Part shown: in pieces, positions 7,660 through 15,994 of the stretch
How the letters are laid out: each line of letters opens with the position of its first letter
Numbering within the stretch: the first letter of the stretch is position 1
Assembly: GCA_964459305.1 (NCBI GenBank)
Contig: CAYWNA010000138.1
Coordinates: forward strand, 1 to 33,925
From: CAYWNA01 sp964459305
GTDB taxonomy: Bacteria > Planctomycetota > Planctomycetia > Pirellulales > Pirellulaceae
Direction of reading: 5' to 3'
DNA length: 33,925 nt
Notes under the pieces: model-generated
The model's database searches: none
Told to the model about the DNA's origin: nothing
The model's input: the letters and a program-made list of their open reading frames with translations, nothing else
Translations under genes and position numbers: made by a program

Positions 7660-7764
7660 ATGATTCGCTTCACCGTCGTCGCTGCCGCCAGTGGAGTCGG
7701 GTTCGGTATTGTGGATGGCATAATCAACGGAAATTCGTTGGCGCAACGATTGTACGAGGTCTAG
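7660..7764 (+). CDS. Small hydrophobic protein upstream of the MtaA-like gene
   Basis: A 34-residue frame starts at ATG 7660 with a good ribosome site (AAAGGA, five bases before the start) and ends at 7764, four bases before the next gene. It encodes one hydrophobic segment (TVVAAASGVGFGIVDGIING) and a short polar tail, so it could be a single-pass membrane peptide. An upstream ATG at 7546 in the same frame would give 72 residues with a second hydrophobic stretch, but its ribosome site is weak. The glycine-rich GxGFGIVD core and the tail AQRLYEV look like a real protein family, yet I cannot name it. The tight spacing suggests co-expression with the methyltransferase. It may be spurious. Confidence 0.4.
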   Translation: MIRFTVVAAASGVGFGIVDGIINGNSLAQRLYEV

Positions 7765-7768
7765 AGTT

Positions 7769-8812
7769 ATGACAAGCCAATGGCTGGCGCAGCCCATGCG
7801 TCCTCGCGAGCGTGTGCTGGCGGCGTTGGCGGGCCAGGCGATTGATCGGCCCGCCGCCGTGTGCCCGACATCGATTGCGACGGAGACATTGATGGATCGC
7901 GTTGGAGCAACCTTTCCCGAAGCCCATCGCGATCCGGAGTTGATGACGCGTCTTGCCGAGACCGCTCATACCGTAGCGGGCTTTGACAGTATCATGCCTG
8001 TGTTTTCCGTCGTACAAGAATCCGTCGCATTGGGCTGCGCGGTCGAATGGGCCGACAAGACGAATTGGCCCACTTGCACGGAGCCGTTGGTTCGGTCGGC
8101 CGCCGAGATCCGGATCCCCGATGACGTCTTGGATAAACCGGAAACGCGATGCGTTCTGGAGAGCATTGCCGAGCTCAAACGGCGGTGGGGCGATGAAGTG
8201 GCAATCATCGGGAAGACTATGGGGCCCTGGACGCTCGGCTATCATGTCTTCGGTACGCAGCAGTTTCTGCTGATGACAATCGACGACCCCGACGAGGTGA
8301 AGCGCAGCCTGGCCATCCTCAAAGAGCTCACGGTCGATTTCGGCGTCGCCCAAATCGAAGCGGGTGCGGATGTGTTGACCCTGCCCGACCACGCAACGGG
8401 CGATGTGGTACACGCGGACTACTACCGCGATTTCTTGCAGGATATCCACACCGAACTGTGCGAGCGGATTCCGTGTCCTCTGATCCTGCACATCTGCGGA
8501 GCCACCGAGGATCGCATGCCTTACATTCGAGAAACCGGCTTCGACGCGTTTCATTTTGACAGCAAGAATGATATGGGCCGCAGCTTGGACCTGATGCAGG
8601 GCAAATGCCGGCTTGTCGGCAACATCAATAACCCTCAGACTTTGTATTGCGAGAGCGTCGAGGCGGTCCAACGCGAGGTGCGGGCGGCCCTGGATGCTGG
8701 ATTGACGCTGATCGGGCCCGAATGCGCATTGCCGCTGGCCTGTCCGTTGGAGAATCTCCAAGCCATCCCCGCGACCATTCGAAAATGGCGAGCGGCTCAA
8801 GCTCAACCGTAG
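7769..8812 (+). CDS. MtaA/CmuA-type (UroD-fold) corrinoid methyltransferase
   Basis: The 347-residue protein belongs to the uroporphyrinogen decarboxylase superfamily. It fits the MtaA/CmuA branch better than HemE, because it has the zinc-binding set H241-x-C243 in LILHICGAT and C319 in IGPECALPL; in MtaA these hold the zinc that activates a thiol for methyl transfer from methylcobalamin. It begins with RPRERVLAALAG, typical of the superfamily. No corrinoid protein or methyl-donor-specific partner is next to it, so its methyl donor and acceptor are unknown. It is cytoplasmic. ATG 7769 is taken as the start, with a GAGG ten bases upstream; ATG 7796 (MRPRERV) is an alternative. Palindrome family D follows 53 bases after the stop. 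Confidence 0.82.
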   Translation: MTSQWLAQPMRPRERVLAALAGQAIDRPAAVCPTSIATETLMDRVGATFPEAHRDPELMTRLAETAHTVAGFDSIMPVFSVVQESVALGCAVEWADKTNWPTCTEPLVRSAAEIRIPDDVLDKPETRCVLESIAELKRRWGDEVAIIGKTMGPWTLGYHVFGTQQFLLMTIDDPDEVKRSLAILKELTVDFGVAQIEAGADVLTLPDHATGDVVHADYYRDFLQDIHTELCERIPCPLILHICGATEDRMPYIRETGFDAFHFDSKNDMGRSLDLMQGKCRLVGNINNPQTLYCESVEAVQREVRAALDAGLTLIGPECALPLACPLENLQAIPATIRKWRAAQAQP

Positions 8813-8865
8813 TTGAGAAGGCGAGACGTGGCATGAAGGCTGGTGAGAGACTGAATCCTATATGC

Positions 8866-8930
8866 ATCCGTGTGTTTCTATCCGTGTGCTTCAGTCGATT
8901 TCCTGCGCACACGGATAGAGTCACACGGAT
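8866..8930. repeat. Palindromic repeat family D (ATCCGTGTG type)
   Basis: Arms at 8866-8889 and 8907-8930 (24 bases each) pair with two mismatches around a 17-base loop. Each arm contains ATCCGTGTG twice, so the element combines a direct and an inverted repeat: four copies of the nonamer in 65 bases. It lies 53 bases after the MtaA-like stop and about 110 bases before the next start. There is no U-tract, so it is a poor match to an intrinsic terminator. Confidence 0.8.
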
Positions 8931-9038
8931 TTGAAGACGCCGTGAAGACAGACATCCGTCACTTAGGCTGATTAAGGGCGTAGCTGGACGATATTGACAG
9001 AACATTGACCGTACGGGTGAATTCAGGAGGACGTTACC

Positions 9039-10460
9039 ATGATCGATCATCCAGATGAACGGCGGAGTCGACGCGATTTTCTTGCGAGCACGCTGTGCAC
9101 CGGCGCGTTGGCTGGGGCCAGCCTGGGGGTGCCCAGTCCGAACAGCTTTGGCGGCGAGGAGAAGAGGTCGCTGCGAGCGGGCGAAGGTGCCGTCGACATT
9201 ACGCCACCCGTTGGAATTGAACTGGCGGGCTTTCATCGCGCGGAGGGAAATGAACGACGGATCAAGGGCATCCGTCAGTCGATGACGGCCCGGGCGTTGG
9301 TTCTCCAGCATGGAAACACCGAGGTGGCGATTATCTCGATCGATAGCGCTGGATTCGGCCACGACGTGGCCCGTCGTGTGCAGCAGCAGGTGGAGAGTCA
9401 AACGGGTATCCCCGCTTCGAACGTCCGAGTATGCGCTACGCACACGCATTCTGCGCCCGCGTTCTGCTATTTGCGCCAATGGGGTGCTATCCCGACCGAC
9501 TATATGGCACAGGTTGAGAAGAAAGCGGTGGAGGCTGTTAAGATAGCTCAAGCCGACCTTGCACCGTCCGCACTGTTCGTCGGGAAAAGCCGCGCCGCTG
9601 GCGGCAGCCACAATCGGACCAACAAGACGTTCAAGACCGACGCGCAATTCAACAAGGATTCCACCCACGACGAACGTTGGCTGGACACGATGTTGCGCGT
9701 CATGTTCCTGGAACGGGCTGCCGGGAAACGCAACTTAATGTGGTATCACTTCTCGGCCCACCCGGTTTGTTTCGCGGACGAACAGGCCGGCCCCGACTGG
9801 CCGGGGATGGTCGAGCAGTTGGTGCGGGAGAGTCACCAACTGGCGCCCTCTTACCTACAGGGACATGCGGGCGATGTGAATCCGGGAGATGGCAGTCCCT
9901 GGCGAGGCGACGCTCAAGAGACGACAACGGCCGTTCATGACGCAATCACGCGGGCGATGGAGGGCCTCGAACGCGTCCAGGTGGACGCTCTGCGGTCTCA
10001 GACGCAGCAGTTTGACGTACCACTGAATATGGCGATGTTCGGAGAATGGCTGGCTCGATACCGACAGGATCCTTCGAAGTGTGCGCGTGGCGAGTGGGTG
10101 GACGCGGGTTTCGCTCGCGATTGGTTCGAAGCGAACGAGAATCGCGATCTGGGGCAAAACGGACTGCCCATCACACTCGGTGCCATCCGGATTGGAAGTC
10201 TAGGACTGGTGTTTCATCCCGCCGAACTCTACAGCTACTACGGGCTGGCCATCCAGCGCGGTTCGCCGTTTGCGAACACGATGGTGGTCGGATATACCGA
10301 CGGCCTGATCGGCTATCTGGCCGATCCACAGGCGTACAAGGCCGGCGAGTACGCGGCAATCGTTGTGCCGAAGATTCTCGACTTCCCACCGTTCACCCCC
10401 ACGGCCGCCAATGAGATGACCACCGCAGCGATCGATCTCCTGAAGAAAGTCGCGGGCTGA
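9039..10460 (+). CDS. Neutral ceramidase-like hydrolase with Tat-type signal
   Basis: The 473-residue protein begins with a twin-arginine motif (RRSRRDFLAS, about 8-17) and a hydrophobic stretch, so it is likely exported folded. Its N-terminal catalytic region matches the neutral/alkaline non-lysosomal ceramidase family: the start of the mature domain reads AGEGAVDITPPVG, HTHSAP (135-140) gives zinc ligands, and YHFSAHPVCF carries another histidine. These enzymes are zinc amidases; in soil and marine bacteria many members probably act on substrates other than ceramide. A strong AGGAGG (9025-9030) sits eight bases before ATG 9039. It is followed by a symporter and a second member of the same family, so uptake of the reaction product is plausible. 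The exact substrate cannot be read from sequence. Confidence 0.82.
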   Translation: MIDHPDERRSRRDFLASTLCTGALAGASLGVPSPNSFGGEEKRSLRAGEGAVDITPPVGIELAGFHRAEGNERRIKGIRQSMTARALVLQHGNTEVAIISIDSAGFGHDVARRVQQQVESQTGIPASNVRVCATHTHSAPAFCYLRQWGAIPTDYMAQVEKKAVEAVKIAQADLAPSALFVGKSRAAGGSHNRTNKTFKTDAQFNKDSTHDERWLDTMLRVMFLERAAGKRNLMWYHFSAHPVCFADEQAGPDWPGMVEQLVRESHQLAPSYLQGHAGDVNPGDGSPWRGDAQETTTAVHDAITRAMEGLERVQVDALRSQTQQFDVPLNMAMFGEWLARYRQDPSKCARGEWVDAGFARDWFEANENRDLGQNGLPITLGAIRIGSLGLVFHPAELYSYYGLAIQRGSPFANTMVVGYTDGLIGYLADPQAYKAGEYAAIVVPKILDFPPFTPTAANEMTTAAIDLLKKVAG

Positions 10461-10468
10461 CGAAGTTC

Positions 10469-10489
10469 GTAGCACCACCTTCCGGTGGT
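10469..10489. repeat. Short palindrome, related to family F
   Basis: ACCACC (10474-10479) and GGTGGT (10484-10489) enclose TTCC. The left flank TTCGTAGCACCACC (10466-10479) matches TTCGTAGTACCGCC at 21601-21614 at 12 of 14 positions, so this is probably a degenerate or half copy of family F. It begins a few bases after the ceramidase-like stop. Confidence 0.55.
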
Positions 10490-10529
10490 CTTCTGCGGCG
10501 GAAACGTCACGCGAAACAGAAGGTATCGA

Positions 10530-12206
10530 ATGACAGAACTCGATTGGATCATGGTGATCGCGTGGGTCGTCGGGACCAGCGCGTTCGGTTTCTACTTCCA
10601 ACGATACGTCAAGAGCACGCGCGACTACTTGATGGCGGGCCGGCGTCTGAGGTGGTGGCAGATCGCGTTGGCCCAGTCGGCCGATGCCGTGGATGCCACC
10701 GACTTTGTGGCCACCACCGGGCAAGGGTACCGGACTGGATTGTCGCAAATCGGCTTTGCCTGGTGGGGAATGGGGATCGGTTCGCTGCTGCTGTCCCGAT
10801 ACATCGCGCCGCTGCTTTATCGGACCGGCGTGTACACCAACGCGGAGTATTTGGCGCTGCGATACACGCCTTCGCTACGCATCGCCAGCGCCGTCCTGCA
10901 GGTCCTTTATCGATTCGTAGCCATGGCGCTGGTGGTCTACGCCATGGCAACCATGTTCAAGGTGATCGTCAAAATCGAACTGTGGGACGGCATCTGGGCG
11001 GCCATGATTCTGACGCTGATGTACGTCTTCGCCAGTGGGCAACTGGGGGTCGTGATGGCGGCGATTCCCCAGGTGGCTTTGATGATCGTCACTTCCGTGT
11101 TGATCTTCGCCGGTGCCGTGATGGAGATTGGCGGCTGGCAGGGGTTTCGCGAACACGCACCCGCCTTGGGAAACATGCTGCACCTGACAGGGCACAATGA
11201 ATCGGGCGTTCCAGGCGGTGTGTACCTATGGGGCATGATTCTCACGCTCGTGGCTTACCCCATCGTGAATCAAACGGTGGCTCAGCGAATCGTGGGTGCG
11301 CGATCCGAGATGGACGCCCGAAAGGGCACCATCGCATCGCTATTGCCCTGGTTCTTGATAACGGGCATGTCGGTCGGGGTGGGAATCATCGGCATCATCT
11401 TGCTGCCGGAACTGCAGAACGCCGACCCGGACCATCTATTCCCCGTGTACATGCAACGGTACCTTAGCCCCGGGTTGCTTGGGCTCGGCGTAGCCGCCTT
11501 GGTGGTCGCAAGCATGTCCACAGGGGCCGGCATCGGAACGGCCATTGCAGGTTTGATCACCATCGACGTCCTGAGGTATTCTGCCAAGAACGAAGACGCG
11601 GATCGCACTCGTCTGCGATTCACTCGGTTTTTTGCCTGCCTGTCGATCATGTGCGGGACGCTGTTCGCCATGTTCATTGAAACGTTCGGCGGGATGATCC
11701 CATTTTACGTGGCAATTACCGGGACGTTTGTCCTTCCCCTGACGGTTCCCTACATAGGCGGCGCCTTGTACCGCGGCGCCAGTCGCGGTTCTGGAATGGC
11801 GGCGTTGCTGGCGGGTGTCGGTGTCGGCATGGTCCTATTCCTCGGAGACCACATGGACTTTCTGCCTGCGGTGTTGACACATCCGCAAAGTCGTCCCTTT
11901 TCAGTGCTCGCGGCCTCGTGGCTGGTCTTCTTCGTCTGGAGCATCGTCGAAAACACGCTCAAGGGACGCATCCCGGAATCGGAATTGGCCAGCATGTTGA
12001 GTTCGCTCGAACTGGGCAAACCCGCAAGGCCGGAAGAAGTGAAAGACATGATCCGGTCACGTTCGGTCCCGCCATGGCCGGGACAGGAGAATCTGGATTT
12101 CGAAAAGGTAGGAATCCCAAAAGGCATCGCGTGGTACGCCCACCCGACGACCTTCGAATTGTCTGCGTTGATACTCTTGATCGCCCTGATGATATGGTGG
12201 TGGTAG
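10530..12206 (+). CDS. Sodium/solute symporter (SSS family)
   Basis: This is an integral membrane protein of 558 residues with about thirteen hydrophobic segments, typical in length for the sodium:solute symporter family (PutP, SGLT, NIS types). After the first helix the sequence reads RSTRDYLMAGR-like (KSTRDYLMAGRRLRWWQ), and SADAVDATDFVATTGQGY follows, both at positions diagnostic for the family. I chose ATG 10530 (MTELDW) over an upstream ATG at 10485 because the latter runs through the short palindrome and the former has GAAGGT before it. It sits between two ceramidase-like hydrolases and its stop is two bases before the second one's ATG, so at least those two are coupled. It probably imports a breakdown product (sugar, amino or carboxylic compound); the ligand is unknown. 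Confidence 0.87.
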   Translation: MTELDWIMVIAWVVGTSAFGFYFQRYVKSTRDYLMAGRRLRWWQIALAQSADAVDATDFVATTGQGYRTGLSQIGFAWWGMGIGSLLLSRYIAPLLYRTGVYTNAEYLALRYTPSLRIASAVLQVLYRFVAMALVVYAMATMFKVIVKIELWDGIWAAMILTLMYVFASGQLGVVMAAIPQVALMIVTSVLIFAGAVMEIGGWQGFREHAPALGNMLHLTGHNESGVPGGVYLWGMILTLVAYPIVNQTVAQRIVGARSEMDARKGTIASLLPWFLITGMSVGVGIIGIILLPELQNADPDHLFPVYMQRYLSPGLLGLGVAALVVASMSTGAGIGTAIAGLITIDVLRYSAKNEDADRTRLRFTRFFACLSIMCGTLFAMFIETFGGMIPFYVAITGTFVLPLTVPYIGGALYRGASRGSGMAALLAGVGVGMVLFLGDHMDFLPAVLTHPQSRPFSVLAASWLVFFVWSIVENTLKGRIPESELASMLSSLELGKPARPEEVKDMIRSRSVPPWPGQENLDFEKVGIPKGIAWYAHPTTFELSALILLIALMIWWW

Positions 12207-12208
12207 CT

Positions 12209-13564
12209 ATGATTCGAGGCACACTGTTTCTCATGACTGCGATGTTTCTCTCACCCGTGGTTCCTTCGTGGGCGGCTGAATCGGCGGGGCTGAGGGTCGG
12301 TGCCGCAGCGGTGGAACTGGTCGCGGATGACTCAATGGTCATCGCGGGTGGAATACATCCACGCTACGTCAAGGGACAAGAGGGGAAGCTGAGGGCTGTG
12401 GCGGTTGTGATCGAGAAACCGCCCGCAGATAGACTGGCGATCGTGGCTTGTGATGTGCTTATGCTCACGCGCGACTTGCTGGACCCTGTTGCTGCGGAGA
12501 TTGAGGCGACCTGCTCGATTCCGGCGTCTAACATACTGATTCACACAACCCACACTCATCACGCGCCGAGTACGATGCGCGTCCACGGGTACGACCGGGA
12601 CGAGGTGTTCTGCCGGCGCGTGCAGCGAGCAATTGTGAAGGCTGTGACCGAGGCTCGATCTCGGCTTGGCGACGCCACATTTCACTTCCGTATGGCTGAA
12701 GAAAAGACGGTAGGCCAAAACAGCCGGCTGCTGCTTTCCGATGGCAGCATTTACTGGATAGGCCGCCGCGACGATGTCGTCCGGCCTACCGGCCCCTTCG
12801 ATCCGGAGTTGCCTGTGTTGGTGTTTCGCGATGCCTCCGGCGGTTTGGCGGCAACGCTGTTCGGCCACTCGACGCACACCATCGGTGCGCTTACCGGAAA
12901 CTTCCGTTCGCCAGCGTTCTATGGCATGGCTGCCCAGCAGCTTGAGTCCGAACTCGGCGGCACGTTCTGTTTCTTTCAAGGGGCTTCCGGGTCGACGCAC
13001 CGTCTGAACGTGGGTGCCGCCGAGGCGGCAGAACGGATCGAGAAGGAGGTTCGCGAGGCAATCTCCCAGTCCGAACCTTGTGACGTTGGACAACTGGCCG
13101 CCATCAAACGCCCGTTCGTCTTCAAAGTGCGCACCTTCGACGAAGAAGCGGAAAAGCAAGCCGTCGCGGAGTACTGCACAAAGCGTGCTGCAGGCAGCGC
13201 CAAGTCCATCATCGAGGTATTCCAGCGGATGCGCAACGAATTGGCACCTCATCAAGGCGAACGGCGGACCACTTGGGTCCAAGCAATGCGGATCGGGGAT
13301 GTTGCCATCGTGGGTGTACCCGCCGAATTCTTCACCAAACTGGGCGTGGACATCAAACGCCGATCGCCATTTGCGAATACCTTGGTTGCCGAATTGACCA
13401 ACGACTGGATCGGTTACCTGCCCGATCGCGAAGCGCACCAACTGGGCGGCTACCAGGTCTGGACCGGCCTGCACAGCTACGCCGAACCCGGCACGGGCGA
13501 GCGAATGGTAGACGAAGCCGTCAAGATGCTGGAGGAGTTGACGCGAGCCCCGGCAGGCGATTAG
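12209..13564 (+). CDS. Second neutral ceramidase-like hydrolase
   Basis: From ATG 12209 the protein has 451 residues, starting with a plausible Sec signal peptide (hydrophobic to about residue 20, ending SWAAES). The start is chosen because it lies two bases after the symporter stop; the open frame extends upstream into the symporter gene but without reason to start there. The mature region begins LRVGAAAVELV and contains HTTHTHHAP (zinc-binding HTH with HAP, 115-120) and FGHSTHTIG, which match the ceramidase-like zinc amidase family. It differs clearly from the first copy (9039-10460), which uses a Tat-type leader and HTHSAP, so this is a divergent paralogue, not a recent duplicate. Presumably it acts outside the cytoplasm on a related substrate. 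Confidence 0.8.
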   Translation: MIRGTLFLMTAMFLSPVVPSWAAESAGLRVGAAAVELVADDSMVIAGGIHPRYVKGQEGKLRAVAVVIEKPPADRLAIVACDVLMLTRDLLDPVAAEIEATCSIPASNILIHTTHTHHAPSTMRVHGYDRDEVFCRRVQRAIVKAVTEARSRLGDATFHFRMAEEKTVGQNSRLLLSDGSIYWIGRRDDVVRPTGPFDPELPVLVFRDASGGLAATLFGHSTHTIGALTGNFRSPAFYGMAAQQLESELGGTFCFFQGASGSTHRLNVGAAEAAERIEKEVREAISQSEPCDVGQLAAIKRPFVFKVRTFDEEAEKQAVAEYCTKRAAGSAKSIIEVFQRMRNELAPHQGERRTTWVQAMRIGDVAIVGVPAEFFTKLGVDIKRRSPFANTLVAELTNDWIGYLPDREAHQLGGYQVWTGLHSYAEPGTGERMVDEAVKMLEELTRAPAGD

Positions 13565-13614
13565 GAAAGTGAGGCTAAGGCTTGCTGCCGAAGAAATGTC
13601 GGCATCTGCTCGAT

Positions 13615-13680
13615 GCAGCCGAACTCGCCAGGTTTTGGTTTTCCCATGTCGAGCGACCAAAGTCTGGCGACTTCGGCTAC
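13615..13680. repeat. Palindromic repeat family A, copy 2
   Basis: Left arm GCAGCCGAACTCGCCAGG... (13615-13638) and right arm ...CTGGCGACTTCGGCTAC (13657-13680) pair around an 18-base loop. The arms match copy 1 (1531-1594) closely, but the longer flank seen in copies 1 and 3 is not obvious here. It lies between convergent genes, 50 bases after the ceramidase-like stop and 61 bases from the M50 stop, and could end both transcripts. Confidence 0.8.
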
Positions 13681-13741
13681 TGCGAATTCAAGCTCTATTG
13701 CAGCGCACTAGGTCGTTCGACGAGACGATGCGTTGGTGGCT

Positions 13742-15961
13742 TCATAACCGCAGCCGAAAGGTACTGCTGAGGTATCGCATGATTCGGCGCCCGAGTGACA
13801 TGGGCGAGGCATGGATTTTGGCTCGCCCGACGGCTCCAGGCAGCAGCTTGTTCGTATGGTCATCGATTGCCACGTTGGCCTGATAGAATACGCCCACCAA
13901 GTGCGTCTTGCCGTTGGCATCCGTTCGCGTCGGCAAATCGCCGGCCGAGATCAGCTCTGACGGTGCTGTCTCGACGTCGATTTCGGAAATCTCCATGATC
14001 ACGCCGCGTAGGTACCGGCCAGGGAGTTGATTCAATTGAAGACGCACGGTCTGGCTGACCCGAACGAATTCGATTTGCGACTGATTGACGACCAACATGG
14101 CTTCGATCCGATTGGGATCGCCGACTTGGCAGAACAACGTTCCTGTTTCTACGTAAGCCCCGATATTGCCTTCGTCCAAAGGTCTTCCCGACCACATTCC
14201 CAACTCGTCGGGCCCCGATCCATCCGGTCGACGACGCGGCGGCAGGACGCTGCCATCGATCGGAGCGATCAGCGTGAGGCGCTGCCGCTCGTCGAGCCGC
14301 TTCTGTAACCGCTGCTCGATGTCGGCCAGCGCCTGTTCCGTGGCGGGTATCTCGGATCCCGGATCGCGAGCGCCGAGGTGTGTCCCGTGTGCACTGCGGC
14401 GTTTCAGGGTATCCAACTGCGTACGCAGGATTTCCGTTCGCCCGCGTAGCTGTGTGATGTCCATCTGTAGATCCGGATTCTCCAGTTGCCCCAGCGTTTG
14501 CCCTTTGCGAACCACGGTTCCCGGCCTGATAGCCGAGGTAAGCGTTCCACCGACTGCGACGAACACCCGGCGGCTGTCCTTCGGCTGGAGCACGGCAGGC
14601 ACCGCGACCCGGTGCGGCAATGGTGCGATTAGTCCTGCGATCAGCAAGCCGGCAATCACAGCGGCCGATGCCACGAAACGCGGCCATTTCACTTGGTTGC
14701 TCCTCAACGGATTCAAGAGGAAACGAGTCCCGTGCCACAATGGTACGGCAAGCATGCCGCCGATAACCAGCACGGTAAGTATCTGGGCCAGTGCCTTCAA
14801 CCCGTACGGCTTGAGCACCGCATGGCAAAACCAGAGTATCGTCGCGACGATGAACAAGCGATAGATGACTGCGCCGATGGCATAGGCCGCCAACAGGCCG
14901 CGACGGCGATCCGGGTACATCCGCTCGCCGCCCAGGTCGATTCCCAACAGCCATCTCGCCAGGCAACGGCGAACCAGAGAAATCGATCGCTCTCGCAGAT
15001 TGGGCGTCTCCAACAAGTCGGACAAGATGAAATAGCCGTCGAACCGCAACAAGGGATTGCCGTTGAATAATACGGTGCTGACCGAACAGACGAACATCAG
15101 GTGCAGGCAGACTGAATTCAACAGACCCGGCTCGGTGAACCACCACAGAAACGTGCAGACCGCCGCCAAGACAATCTCGACAAACATCCCAGCCGAGCTA
15201 ATCGCGATGCGATGCCACCGATTCGGCAGCAGCCAACTGTCGGACACGTTCACGTACAGGCATGGCGTGAACACCAGCAACATCACACCCAACTCGTGGC
15301 ACTCGCCGCCGAAATGCTTGCATGTGAGCCCGTGCCCCGATTCGTGCAGGATCTTCGACGCGGCGATGGCCAAAATGAACCAAATCACGTTGTCCGCGCA
15401 GAAGAATGCGTGGAATTCCGGCAATCTGGCACGCATGGCCCCGAACTGCACCGCGACCAGCGTAACGGCTCCCATCGCTAGCAATAGACACGCTGCGATT
15501 ACCCACGGCGAGAACGTCCAGCGGACTTTCGGGTACAGCCAGTTTAGCAGGGGTTCCGGATCAACGCCGCGGTAGCGGATTGCCAGCACGTTCCCGATCG
15601 CGGCCAACCTTTCCCGGCGCCGTACGCGCTTGCCGCGTTCCAGCAGCCCGTCGCCCTGACCTTCTGCGTCGGCGATGACCAATCCCTCGCGGTGCAGCAT
15701 GGCCAGAAAACTCTGCAGTTGCCGAGCGCTCACTTTTCGTGGCGCGAATTCCCGCTCGAAGGCCGCTTGAATCTCGGCCAGGGATTTGCCACCGTCCAAT
15801 TGCTGGAGGACAAAGAACTCTTCTTCCCGCAGCTGGTAGTAGCGCAGCGACAACGGGTCTTTGATGCCCAGGTATTCCCGACCGGCATAAACCTGCGGAT
15901 GGACGATCAAGTCCGGCCGTTTGCGCACCGAGAGTGGACGATCAATGGCGGACTGCGTCAT
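13742..15961 (-). CDS. PqqD-like / M50 site-2 protease / HlyD fusion membrane protein
   Basis: The 739-residue protein has three parts. Residues about 30-100 form a small helical, winged-helix-like domain resembling PqqD-type peptide-binding domains (low certainty). A multi-helix membrane region has the M50 zinc motif HESGH (206-210) and the late NPLLRFDGY (302-310) with the third ligand D308. From about 455 there is an HlyD-type adaptor: a lipoyl-like half (GTVVRKGQTLGQLENPDLQ), a coiled-coil hairpin, then the second half (APIDGSVL). Planctomycetes have related M50-HlyD fusions, thought to work with other HlyD adaptors in export. It is 25 bases downstream of the HlyD gene stop and likely in one operon with it. 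Its ATG (15959-15961) has no visible ribosome site and lies in an ATGAC-rich repeat. Confidence 0.8.
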   Translation of the reverse strand: MTQSAIDRPLSVRKRPDLIVHPQVYAGREYLGIKDPLSLRYYQLREEEFFVLQQLDGGKSLAEIQAAFEREFAPRKVSARQLQSFLAMLHREGLVIADAEGQGDGLLERGKRVRRRERLAAIGNVLAIRYRGVDPEPLLNWLYPKVRWTFSPWVIAACLLLAMGAVTLVAVQFGAMRARLPEFHAFFCADNVIWFILAIAASKILHESGHGLTCKHFGGECHELGVMLLVFTPCLYVNVSDSWLLPNRWHRIAISSAGMFVEIVLAAVCTFLWWFTEPGLLNSVCLHLMFVCSVSTVLFNGNPLLRFDGYFILSDLLETPNLRERSISLVRRCLARWLLGIDLGGERMYPDRRRGLLAAYAIGAVIYRLFIVATILWFCHAVLKPYGLKALAQILTVLVIGGMLAVPLWHGTRFLLNPLRSNQVKWPRFVASAAVIAGLLIAGLIAPLPHRVAVPAVLQPKDSRRVFVAVGGTLTSAIRPGTVVRKGQTLGQLENPDLQMDITQLRGRTEILRTQLDTLKRRSAHGTHLGARDPGSEIPATEQALADIEQRLQKRLDERQRLTLIAPIDGSVLPPRRRPDGSGPDELGMWSGRPLDEGNIGAYVETGTLFCQVGDPNRIEAMLVVNQSQIEFVRVSQTVRLQLNQLPGRYLRGVIMEISEIDVETAPSELISAGDLPTRTDANGKTHLVGVFYQANVAIDDHTNKLLPGAVGRAKIHASPMSLGRRIMRYLSSTFRLRL

Positions 15962-15977
15962 TGGGTTATTGGGATTT

Positions 15978-15994
15978 GGTCATTGGTCATTCGA
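15978..15994. repeat. ATGAC short repeat at the hlyD-type gene stop
   Basis: On the minus strand this reads TCGAATGACCAATGACC and supplies the TGA stop of the adaptor gene (15987-15989). The run continues as AATAACCCAATGACG into the start of the next gene. A similar 17-mer, TCGAATGACGGATGACG, forms the end of the MFS gene at 29314-29330 (14 of 17 identical). Both look like short (GAATGAC)n-type repeats that overlap gene ends. Confidence 0.5.

Noticed and set aside
7724..9668. Long minus-strand open frames opposite the MtaA-like and ceramidase-like genes
   Set aside because: They overlap well-supported genes in the antisense direction and carry no motifs.
12332..13660. Minus-strand 442-codon frame opposite the second ceramidase-like gene
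   Set aside because: Antisense shadow; the plus strand shows zinc motifs and a signal peptide.
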